In this document: in pieces, positions 37,338 through 45,120 of the stretch
How the letters are laid out: each line of letters starts with the position of its first letter
Position numbering within the stretch: position 1 is the stretch's first letter
NCBI RefSeq assembly: GCF_002250705.1
Contig: NZ_NMVP01000002.1
Coordinates: forward strand, 1 to 64,000
DNA length: 64,000 nt
Source of the DNA: Enemella evansiae
GTDB lineage: Bacteria > Actinomycetota > Actinomycetes > Propionibacteriales > Propionibacteriaceae
Direction: 5' to 3'
Notes under the pieces: generated by a model
What the model was told of the DNA's origin: nothing
Databases searched by the model: none
Seen by the model: only the letters and a program-made list of their open reading frames with translations
Program-made: the position numbers and the translations under genes

Positions 37338-38762
37338 ATGTCCGAGCTCTGCTTCCTGCCCGCCACGCGGCTGGCCCGGGCGATCGCCGATGGTGAGATC
37401 TCCTCCCGGGAGGCGACGGAGGCGTTCCTCACCCAGATCGACCGGATCAACCCACGCATCAACGCCGTCGTCACCCTGGTCGCCGAGCAGGCGCTGGCGG
37501 CGGCCGACCGTGCCGACGAGTACGCCGCCGGCAACGACGAACTGCCGGTCCTGCACGGGGTACCGATGCTGCACAAGGACACCCACGAGACCGCCGGGAT
37601 CCGTACCACCAGCGGTTCGCCGATCTTCGCCGACCACGTGCCGGCGTCCGACGATCTGGTCATCGAGCGGCTGCACACCGCCGGCGTGATCACCCTCGGC
37701 AAGACGAATGTGCCCGAGTTCGCCGCCGGCTCACACACCTTCAATCCGGTCTTCGGGCGTACCGACAATCCCTATGACACAAGCAGATCCGCCGGCGGCA
37801 GCTCGGGCGGGCAGGCCGCCGCGCTGGCCACCGGGATGACCCCGCTCGGTGACGGTTCCGACCTCGGCGGTCCGCTGCGCAACCCGGCCGCGTTCTGCAA
37901 TGTCGTCGGCCTGCGCCCCAGTCCCGGCCGGGTACCGCAGGCGCCCGACGACTTCGGCCAGTACACCCTCTCCACCAGCGGTCCGATGGCGCGCAGCGTC
38001 GACGACCTGGCCCTGCTGTTGTCCGCGATGGCCGGCCCCGATCTGCGCGCGCCGGCATCCCTGTCCGATCCGGGTTCCGATTTCCGCACCGTTCCCGAGA
38101 TCGATCCGACACGGCTGCGGATCGCGGTGTCGGCGGACTTCGGCGGTCTGTTCGGGGTGGATCCGCAGATCATCACGGCCGTCCGCCGAGCGGCGGAAAC
38201 CCTTGCCTCATTGGGGGCCCGGGTCGAGGAACGGCTGCCCGACCTGCGCGATGCGAACGACGTGTTCACCGTACGCCGAGCGTGGCAGTTCGCCAGCCGG
38301 CTCGGCCCGGTCGTCGATCGCCACCCCGACCGGGTCAAGCAGTCCGTCCGCGACAACGTCGCCGTCGGCCGGGCGCTCACCGTCGCCGATCTCACCCGCG
38401 CGATGGTGCGCGGCGAGCGGCTCTACCAGCGGATGCGGGAGTTCTTCACCGGTTACGACGCCCTGCTCGTGCCCGCCACCCAGGTGCTGCCGTTCGACGC
38501 CGAACTCGAATACCCCACCGAGATCGCCGGGAAACCGATGGCCAACTATCTGGAGTGGATGCGCGCCTGCAGCGACATCACCGCTACCGGGATGCCGGCG
38601 CTGAGCCTGCCGGGCGGCTTCAGCGCCGAGGGCTGGCCGATCGGCGTACAACTCCTCGCCGGTCCGCGGGCCGACAGGCAGCTGCTCTCGGTCGCCAAGG
38701 TGCTCGAGCAGGCGACCGGGTACGCCGACCAGCGGCCGGGCGTCCTCGACGCGCCCGCCTGA
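37338..38762 (+). CDS. amidase-signature family protein with Ser-to-Pro change at the nucleophile
   Basis: A 474-residue amidase-signature protein. Of the Ser-Ser-Lys triad, Lys80 (MLHKD) and the cis-Ser155 (SAGGSSGG) are present. The nucleophile position, normally Ser in a GGSxR motif, reads DLGGPLRNPAAF with Pro179 (codon CCG at 37872-37874). The rest of the family sequence is intact. The protein is therefore probably inactive as a normal amidase, or the base is a sequencing error. GGAGTGAG precedes the ATG. Confidence 0.88.
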   Translation: MSELCFLPATRLARAIADGEISSREATEAFLTQIDRINPRINAVVTLVAEQALAAADRADEYAAGNDELPVLHGVPMLHKDTHETAGIRTTSGSPIFADHVPASDDLVIERLHTAGVITLGKTNVPEFAAGSHTFNPVFGRTDNPYDTSRSAGGSSGGQAAALATGMTPLGDGSDLGGPLRNPAAFCNVVGLRPSPGRVPQAPDDFGQYTLSTSGPMARSVDDLALLLSAMAGPDLRAPASLSDPGSDFRTVPEIDPTRLRIAVSADFGGLFGVDPQIITAVRRAAETLASLGARVEERLPDLRDANDVFTVRRAWQFASRLGPVVDRHPDRVKQSVRDNVAVGRALTVADLTRAMVRGERLYQRMREFFTGYDALLVPATQVLPFDAELEYPTEIAGKPMANYLEWMRACSDITATGMPALSLPGGFSAEGWPIGVQLLAGPRADRQLLSVAKVLEQATGYADQRPGVLDAPA

Positions 38763-38768
38763 TCAGGC
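38757..38768. terminator. palindrome spanning both convergent stops
   Basis: GCCTGATCAGGC is perfectly symmetrical and contains the TGA of the amidase and the TGA of the YbaK-like gene. It is short for a terminator. Confidence 0.35.
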
Positions 38769-39296
38769 CTGCGCCAGCTCCAACACCTCGGCACCGGGCA
38801 GCCGCGCCAGATCGCTGCCCCGGATGGCGATCTTGGACCCGCGCACCCCGCCGCCGATCACCACCCAGCCGGCATCGGCGACCCGCTGATCGACCAGCAC
38901 CGGCCAGTCACCCGGCAGCCCGATCGGGGTTATCCCGCCGTACTCCATCCCGGTCAGGCTGGTCGCGGTTTTCATGCTGGCGAAGGAGATCTTGCGGACC
39001 TCGAGATGCTTGCGGACGGTCTTGTTCACATCGGCCCGGTCGGTGGCCAGCACCATGCACGCAGCCATCCGGGTGGTCTCACCGCGGCGGCCCTCGACCA
39101 CGACACAGTTCGCCGATTCCGCGAGCTCCACGCCGTACGCCTCGCAGAAGGTCGCGGTGTCGGCCAGCTCGGGATCGACCGGCGCGACCAGGCATTCAAC
39201 GCCCAGCCCCTCGATCGCCAGCGCGGTCGGCGGGGCCACCAGCTCGGACCGGTCCAGGGCCGGCTGCCAGTCCAGGTTTCCGGGTGCATCGCTCAT
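38763..39296 (-). CDS. YbaK/EbsC family aminoacyl-tRNA deacylase
   Basis: A 177-residue YbaK-fold protein. KISFASMKTATSLTGMEYGG and ITPIGLPG are the family motifs. Members hydrolyse mischarged aminoacyl-tRNA; which one is not clear here. TAGATT lies seven bases before the ATG at 39296, so a leaderless transcript is likely; the longer open frame to 39362 is not needed. Confidence 0.85.
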   Translation of the reverse strand: MSDAPGNLDWQPALDRSELVAPPTALAIEGLGVECLVAPVDPELADTATFCEAYGVELAESANCVVVEGRRGETTRMAACMVLATDRADVNKTVRKHLEVRKISFASMKTATSLTGMEYGGITPIGLPGDWPVLVDQRVADAGWVVIGGGVRGSKIAIRGSDLARLPGAEVLELAQA

Positions 39297-39303
39297 GCGG
39301 CCC

Positions 39304-39309
39304 AATCTA
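39304..39309 (-). promoter_or_regulatory. -10 box of a probable leaderless promoter
   Basis: TAGATT on the minus strand, seven bases before the ATG at 39296. Confidence 0.6.
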
Positions 39310-39340
39310 GCCAGCGCCCCGGCGCGAGGTGAGGCGTACC

Positions 39341-40633
39341 ATGCTGCGAGTGCCTGCCTCACGCGTACGCCTCCGCGGCCTGCTCGCGGACACCCGGCCG
39401 CTGGGCAACGAGCACTTCCGCCGGCTCTGGCTGGCCAACATCATCACCGTGATCGGCGCCCAGCTGACCGTCGTCGCGGTCCCGGCGCAGATCTACGAGA
39501 TCACCCAGGACTCCGCCTACGTCGGGCTGACCGGCATCTTCGGCCTGGTCCCGTTGATCGTCTTCGGCCTCTGGGGCGGGGCGCTCGCGGACGCCTTCGA
39601 CCGGCGCAAGCTGCTGCTCTTCTCCACCTTCGGACTGATCGGCACCAGCGTCGGGTTCTGGGCACTGTCGGCCTTCGGCGTCCGGAACGTCTGGCTGATC
39701 CTCGTCGTTTTCGCACTGCAGCAGGCATTTTTCGGCCTCAACCAACCCGTCCGGGGTGCCGTGTTGCCGCGGCTGCTGCCCGGCGAACTGCTGCCGGCGG
39801 CGAACTCGCTCACCATGACCGTGGCCATGTTCGGTGCCATCGCCGGGCCGCTGGTGGGCGGCATGCTGATCCCCCTGCTCGGGTACGCCTGGCTCTATCT
39901 GCTCGACTCGGTGACGCTGCTGGCCACCCTCGGCGCGGTACTGAAGCTGCCGCCGCTGCCCTCGGAGCACGGGATCGGTGCGCCCGGGTTGCGGTCGGTG
40001 ATCGACGGCTTCCGCTACCTGGGCACGCAGCCGGTGCTGCTGATGAGCTTCTTGGTCGACATCATCGCGATGGTCTTCGGGATGCCGCGGGCGCTGTTCC
40101 CCGAGATCGCACACACCGCATTCGGCGGCCCGCTCGGTGGTGGGCTGGCATTCGCGCTGCTGTTCGCCGGAATCCCCACCGGTGCGGTGCTCGGCGGGGT
40201 GCTGTCCGGGTGGGTCTCCCGGGTCGAACGACAGGGATTGGCGGTCGTGGTGGCCATCTGCGTCTGGGGTGCGGCGATGGTCGGCTTCGGGCTGGCGACC
40301 TGGCCGGCCGGTGGTCAGCTGCTGCCCTGGCTGGTGGTCGCTTTCGCGATGCTGGTCATTGGCGGGGCGGCTGACATGTCCTCGGCCGCGTTCCGGATGA
40401 CGATGTTGCAGCAGGCGGCCAGCGACGCCGTGCGCGGCCGGTTGCAGGGTGTGTTCACGGTCGTGGTCGCCGGTGGCCCGCGGATCGCCGACGTGCTGCA
40501 CGGGGCGGTCTCCTCCCGGATCGGCCCGGTCGCCACCACCGCCGGTGGCGGCGGTCTGGTGATCCTCGGCACGGTGATCGCGGCGCTGGCGATCCCGGTC
40601 TTCGTGCGCTATCGAGTGCCGCGCGGCCGGTGA
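39341..40633 (+). CDS. MFS transporter, EntS-like
   Basis: A 430-residue major facilitator with about 12 hydrophobic segments. LGNEHFRRLWLANIITVIGA at the start, the loop GGALADAFDRRKLLL and LNQPVRGAVLPRLLP fit the MFS_3/EntS exporter group, which moves siderophores or drugs outwards. GAGG precedes the ATG at 39341 by six bases. No siderophore gene is nearby, so the substrate is open. Confidence 0.85.
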   Translation: MLRVPASRVRLRGLLADTRPLGNEHFRRLWLANIITVIGAQLTVVAVPAQIYEITQDSAYVGLTGIFGLVPLIVFGLWGGALADAFDRRKLLLFSTFGLIGTSVGFWALSAFGVRNVWLILVVFALQQAFFGLNQPVRGAVLPRLLPGELLPAANSLTMTVAMFGAIAGPLVGGMLIPLLGYAWLYLLDSVTLLATLGAVLKLPPLPSEHGIGAPGLRSVIDGFRYLGTQPVLLMSFLVDIIAMVFGMPRALFPEIAHTAFGGPLGGGLAFALLFAGIPTGAVLGGVLSGWVSRVERQGLAVVVAICVWGAAMVGFGLATWPAGGQLLPWLVVAFAMLVIGGAADMSSAAFRMTMLQQAASDAVRGRLQGVFTVVVAGGPRIADVLHGAVSSRIGPVATTAGGGGLVILGTVIAALAIPVFVRYRVPRGR

Positions 40634-40716
40634 ACCGGTCGGGTCCGCAGCCCGATCCGGTACCGTCGTGGGCAGCAGGACGGCGGCAGCAGGTGGATGT
40701 GAGAGTGGAGCGGATG

Positions 40717-41529
40717 ATGACGGACCCGGCAAGCACCGAGGGCGGAGCCGAGCCGCAGCTCGATATGGAATACCTGCCCTCGTTGACGGTCCCGAATGCC
40801 GACCGCTACTACCAGCAGTGGCAGTTGAACTCCCGCTCGGCCCGCGGCAACTATCCGCACCGTGAGGAGGCGTTCGGCAGCCGGCCCAACGAGGTGATGG
40901 ACGTCTTCGAGCCGAATCGGCCCCGGGCCACGGTGCTGTTCATCCACGGCGGGTACTGGAAAGCCTTCTACAAGGAGGATTTCTCCTACCTGGCGCCGGA
41001 GTTGCTGGCGAACAAGTGCCGGGTGGTGATCCCCAGCTACGATCTCGCTCCGGAGGTCACGCTGACAGAGATCGTCGATCAGTTGCGGCGCTGCGTCTCC
41101 ATGGTGGCCGAGCAGTGGTCCGATCCCCTGGTGATCTCCGGGCACTCCGCGGGCGGGCAGCTCGCGGCGATGCTGCACAGCACCGACTGGGAACAGCAAC
41201 CGGGGCTCACTGCGCCGAAGATCACTGCCACCATTGGCCTTTCCGGGCTGTATGACCTGGAGCCGCTGCGTTACACCTCACTGCAGCAGACGCTGCAGAT
41301 CACCGACGCCGAGGTCACCGAGCTGTCCGCGGTACGCCGGCACCCGACCACCCCGGCACCCTTCCTGGCCGCGGTCGGCCAGCTGGAGACCGAAGCCTTC
41401 CACGAACAGAGCCGGGAGCTCGCCGAGTGCTGGGGCGCCCAGGTCACCGGTCCGCGCTCGATGCCCGGGCACAACCACTTCACCGTCTGCGACGAGCTCC
41501 CCCGCCTGGTCGCCGAGGTGATCAATTAG
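40717..41529 (+). CDS. alpha/beta hydrolase, kynurenine formamidase-like
   Basis: A 270-residue hydrolase. FIHGGYWKAF is the oxyanion motif, SGHSAGGQLAAML carries the catalytic Ser and MPGHNHFT the catalytic His. HGGYW and the length match the arylformamidase group, which turns N-formylkynurenine into kynurenine. GGAG precedes the second of two adjacent ATGs (40717). The neighbouring convergent gene works on anthraniloyl- or salicylyl-CoA, so a place in tryptophan/anthranilate breakdown is plausible but inferred. Confidence 0.8.
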   Translation: MTDPASTEGGAEPQLDMEYLPSLTVPNADRYYQQWQLNSRSARGNYPHREEAFGSRPNEVMDVFEPNRPRATVLFIHGGYWKAFYKEDFSYLAPELLANKCRVVIPSYDLAPEVTLTEIVDQLRRCVSMVAEQWSDPLVISGHSAGGQLAAMLHSTDWEQQPGLTAPKITATIGLSGLYDLEPLRYTSLQQTLQITDAEVTELSAVRRHPTTPAPFLAAVGQLETEAFHEQSRELAECWGAQVTGPRSMPGHNHFTVCDELPRLVAEVIN

Positions 41530-41545
41530 GTGGTGCTCCGGCTGT

Positions 41546-41638
41546 GCGCGTAGCCGGACGGGCAGTACCGTTCGTCGAACCCAGTGGGACCGGATTTGAT
41601 CATGGACTGGCGGGGGTACTGCCCGTCCGGTTACGCGC
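41546..41638. repeat. 24-base inverted repeat forming a long hairpin
   Basis: Bases 41546-41569 and 41615-41638 are complementary at 23 of 24 positions, separated by 45 bases. The arms contain CGGACGGGCAGTACC and its complement. It lies between convergent genes. It is long for a simple terminator; it could be an RNA structure or a small mobile element remnant. Confidence 0.85.
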
Positions 41639-41673
41639 TCCGCGGCAGCTCATCTCGGGACGGCAGGTCCGGA

Positions 41674-41711
41674 TGTGGCTTCGACTCGCTCGTCGCTCAG
41701 CCAGCGTGGGT
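41674..41711. repeat. family A dispersed repeat, reverse orientation
   Basis: GTGGCTTCGACTCGCTCGTC then GCTCAGCCAGCGTGGG. The stop codon of the flanking monooxygenase/reductase gene (41697-41699) is part of it. Confidence 0.8.
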
Positions 41712-44084
41712 GTCAGCCGGCAGCTTGGGTTGCCAGCGGACGTGGGTGGGGAGTTCACCGGTGTCCCGCTCCTGGATCAGCGCGAGCCGCGGGCGGACCG
41801 CGTCGGTCCGGGCGCTCGGTGGCTTCCGGCGCCCGGCCCGGTACTGGTTCGGCCACTCCGCACCCGGGCCGACGTACTCCTGCTCGGCGGCCGCGTGCAG
41901 GGTCCACTGCGGGTCGTAGAGATGGGTACGCCCCAGCGCGCACAGATCGGCGCGCCCGGCGAGCAGGATCGAGTTCACGTCGTCGTAGGAGGAGATCGCG
42001 CCGACCGCGATCGTGCTCACCCCGGCCGGCGCGGTGACCTCGTTGCGGATCCGGTCGGCGAACGGGGTCTGGTAGGAGCGACCGTACGCCGGCTGCTCCT
42101 CCTTGCCGATCTGCCCCGAGGAGACGTCGATGCCGTCGGCGCCGTGGGCGACGAAGGCCGCCGCGATCGCCATCGCGTCGTCGAGCTCGTTGCCGCCACC
42201 GATCCAGTCGACCGCCGAGATCCGCACCGTCAGCGGCTTCTCCGTCGGCCAGGCCTGGCGTACCGCGTCGAAGACCTCGAGCGGGTAACGCAACCGGTTC
42301 TCCAACGAACCGCCGTACTCGTCGGTGCGCTGGTTGGAGATCGGCGAGAGGAACGAGGACAGCAGATAGCCGTGCGCGCAGTGCAGCTCCAGCAGGTCGA
42401 AACCGGCCTCGGCGGCGCGCTTGGTCGCGGCGACGAACTCGTCACGAATCGTGTCCATCTCGGCCCGGGTGATCTCCCGCGGCACCTGGTTGTTCGGCCC
42501 GTAGGCCAGCGCGGACGGTCCGACGACCTCCCAGTTGCCCTCCGGCAGCGGGTCGTCGATGCCCTCCCACATCAGCTTGGTCGACCCCTTGCGACCGGAG
42601 TGGCCGAGCTGGGCGCCGACCTTGGCATTGCTGTGTCCGTGGCAGAAATCGACGATCCGGCGCCAGGCTGCGGTCTGCTCGTCGGTGTAGAGCCCGCCGC
42701 AGCCGGGGGTGATCCGGCCCTCGGGTGAGGTGCAGATCATCTCGGTCATCACCAGACCGGCACCGCCCATCGCCTTGCCGCCCAGGTGCACCAGATGGAA
42801 CTCACCCGGCACGCCGTCCACCGCAGAGTACATGTCCATCGGCGAGACGATCACCCGGTTGACCAGCTCGAGCTGACCGATGCGGTGCGGCTGGAACATC
42901 GCCGGCACCACCTGCTCGGCCCCGGCCTGGCGCGCGAACGCCTCGTCCACCCGCCGCGCGAACTCGGGATCGCGCACCTTGAGGTTGTCATAGGTGATCC
43001 GCCGCGAGCGGGTGAGCAGGTTGAAGCAGAACGGGATCACGTCCTGATGGGTGTACTGGCCGAGATCCTCGAACCACTCCAGCGAGGCCTGCGCGGCGCG
43101 CTGGGTCGACTCGACGACCGGCCGGCGCTCTTCCTCGTACGCCTTCAGTGCGGTCTCGATGGTGGGGTTCTCGTACAGGCAGGCCGCCAGCGCGAGCGAA
43201 TCCTCCATCGCCAGCTTGGTCCCCGAGCCGATGGAGAAGTGGGCGGTGTGCGCGGCGTCGCCGAGCAGCACCACATTGTCCTTCACCCAGTTCTCGTTGC
43301 GGACGGTGCGGAAGGTGATCCAGCGGGAGTTGTTGGAGAGCACCTGATGGCCCTCCAGTTCGTCGGCGAAGATCTCGGCGATCTTGGCGATCGATTCCTC
43401 GTCGGATTCACCCGGTGCGAATTCCTTGTTCTCGTTGACATCGAAGCCGGCACGCCGCCAGACGTCCTCGTGCATCTCCAGAAGGAAGGTCGATCCCTCA
43501 TCGGAATAGGGATAGCCGTGGATCTGCATGACACCCCACGGGGTTTCCTTGATGTAGAACTTGAACGCCTCGAAGACCAGGTCGGTGCCCAGCCACATGT
43601 ATTTGCACTTGCGCCAGTCCTCGGTGGGACCGAAGGTCTCGGCGTACCGGGGCCGGATGCTGGAGTTCACCCCGTCACAGGCCACCACCAGATCGTGGGT
43701 GGCGCTCAGCTCGTCGACATCGGGCGCCATCGTCTCGTAATGCACGGTGACACCCAGATCGGCGCAGCGCTGCTGCAGCATCTGCAGCAATTCCTTGCGG
43801 CTCATCGCCGCGAAGCCCTGGCCACCGACGGTGGTCAACTCGCCCTTGTAGTGGATGTCGATGTCGGTCCAGCGGGCGAACCGGTCGGCCATCATCTTCG
43901 CGATCTCGGTGTCGGCATTGCCGATTCCGCCCAGCGTCTCATCGGAGAACACCACCCCGAAGCCGAAGGTGTCGTCGGCGCGATTGCGTTCCCAGACGGT
44001 GATCTCGTGGTCCGCGCTGAGCTGCTTCATCAGCGCCGCGAAGTAGAGGCCGCCGGGGCCGCCACCGATGATTGCGATCTTCAT
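41697..44084 (-). CDS. bifunctional aryl-CoA monooxygenase/reductase (anthraniloyl-CoA or salicylyl-CoA type)
   Basis: A 795-residue two-domain flavoenzyme. Residues 1 to about 380 are a FAD monooxygenase (IAIIGGGPGGLYFAALMKQ, VLLGDAAHTAHFS). Residues about 395-770 are an Old Yellow Enzyme-like FMN reductase (IGQLELVNRVIVSPMDMYSA, HCAHGYLLSSFLSP, QRTDEYGGSLENR). This fusion is known from 2-aminobenzoyl-CoA monooxygenase/reductase and salicylyl-CoA 5-hydroxylase. The gene is intact, unlike its upstream neighbours. The last residues HAG and the stop come from a family A repeat. Confidence 0.88.
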   Translation of the reverse strand: MKIAIIGGGPGGLYFAALMKQLSADHEITVWERNRADDTFGFGVVFSDETLGGIGNADTEIAKMMADRFARWTDIDIHYKGELTTVGGQGFAAMSRKELLQMLQQRCADLGVTVHYETMAPDVDELSATHDLVVACDGVNSSIRPRYAETFGPTEDWRKCKYMWLGTDLVFEAFKFYIKETPWGVMQIHGYPYSDEGSTFLLEMHEDVWRRAGFDVNENKEFAPGESDEESIAKIAEIFADELEGHQVLSNNSRWITFRTVRNENWVKDNVVLLGDAAHTAHFSIGSGTKLAMEDSLALAACLYENPTIETALKAYEEERRPVVESTQRAAQASLEWFEDLGQYTHQDVIPFCFNLLTRSRRITYDNLKVRDPEFARRVDEAFARQAGAEQVVPAMFQPHRIGQLELVNRVIVSPMDMYSAVDGVPGEFHLVHLGGKAMGGAGLVMTEMICTSPEGRITPGCGGLYTDEQTAAWRRIVDFCHGHSNAKVGAQLGHSGRKGSTKLMWEGIDDPLPEGNWEVVGPSALAYGPNNQVPREITRAEMDTIRDEFVAATKRAAEAGFDLLELHCAHGYLLSSFLSPISNQRTDEYGGSLENRLRYPLEVFDAVRQAWPTEKPLTVRISAVDWIGGGNELDDAMAIAAAFVAHGADGIDVSSGQIGKEEQPAYGRSYQTPFADRIRNEVTAPAGVSTIAVGAISSYDDVNSILLAGRADLCALGRTHLYDPQWTLHAAAEQEYVGPGAEWPNQYRAGRRKPPSARTDAVRPRLALIQERDTGELPTHVRWQPKLPADTHAG

Positions 44085-44088
44085 CGTC

Positions 44089-44991
44089 TCACCTCTCCTG
44101 GGGGACTGCTGCGGGTTGCGCGGTCTCGGCAGCGAGCTGCTCGCGCAGTCGGAAGTGCTGCAGTTTGCCGCTGGGATTGCGCGGCAGGGCCGCGACGAAG
44201 CGGATGTCGCGCGGGTACTTGTAGGGCGCGATCTTCCGCTTCACGAAATCCTGGATCTCCTTGCGTTTCGCATCGTCGCCGACGATTCCGTCGCGGAGCA
44301 CGACGAAGGCGCAGACCACCGAGCCACGGTCGGGATCGGGCCGGCCGACGACCGCGGTCTCGGCGACATCGGGATGCTGGTCGACCGCCATCTCGACCTC
44401 CGGCGCGCCGATGTTGTAACCGGAGGAGATGATCATGTTGTCCGAGCGCGCCGAGTACCAGAAGTACCCGTCCTCGTCCATGGTGAAGGTGTCGCCGGTG
44501 AGGTTCCAGCCGTCCTGGACGTAGTCCAACTGCCTGTCGTCGTTGAGATAGCGGCAGCCGATCGGGCCGCGGACCGCGAGCCGCCCGAGCGTACCGGGCG
44601 GGGCGTCGTTGCCGTCGGCGTCGACGATCTTCGCGCTGAAGCCGGGGACCGGGCGGCCGGTCGCGCCGGGGCGGATGTCGTCGTCGGCGGCGGAGATGAA
44701 GATGTGCAGCATCTCGGTGGCGCCGATGCCGTCGATCAGCCGCAGCCCGGTGCGGCGCTGCACCTCGTGCCAGACGTCCTCGGGCAGATGCTCCCCCGCC
44801 GACACCGCCCGGCGGACGCTGACGAGCTGGGAATCCTTGCCCTCCTTGAGGATCTGCCGGTACGCCGTGGGTGCGGTGAACAGGCAGGTCACGCGCACTT
44901 CGCCGAACTGCTCGCCTCGGCCGAATCGCTGCTCGGCCAACCCGATGCCGCCGCCCAGCTGGCCGCCCAGCGGGACCAAGCCCTGGCGCAC
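44089..44991 (-). pseudogene. truncated aryl-CoA ligase (AMP-binding), 5' part missing
   Basis: The 300 codons encode only the C-terminal half or so of an acyl-adenylate-forming enzyme: TCLFTAPTAYRQILKEGKD, then GIGATEMLHIFIS, NLTGDTFTMDEDGYFWYSAR and the late Lys motif RNPSGKLQHFRL. The family normally has 500-550 residues, so the P-loop and first half are absent. The break falls directly at a cluster of family A repeats. It lies four bases before the monooxygenase gene, where a 2-aminobenzoate- or benzoate-CoA ligase is expected. The opening GTG is arbitrary. Confidence 0.85.
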
Positions 44992-44992
44992 G

Positions 44993-45120
44993 TCGGTTGA
45001 GCGAGCGCTAGCGAGTCGAAGCCAAGCGCAGCCGAGGACGTGGCTTCGACTCGCTCGTTCCTCGCTCGCTCAACCGGCGTCCGGGACGCTCGTTCCTCGC
45101 TCGCTCAACCGGCGTCCGGG
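44993..45120. repeat. cluster of inverted and direct family A repeats
   Basis: A forward copy (44994-45024) is followed by a reverse copy (from 45039), and a 34-base part of the latter (45052-45085) is duplicated at 45087-45120. The cluster lies exactly at the break of the CoA ligase and contains the last codons and stop of the indolepyruvate-oxidoreductase-like gene. Confidence 0.9.
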
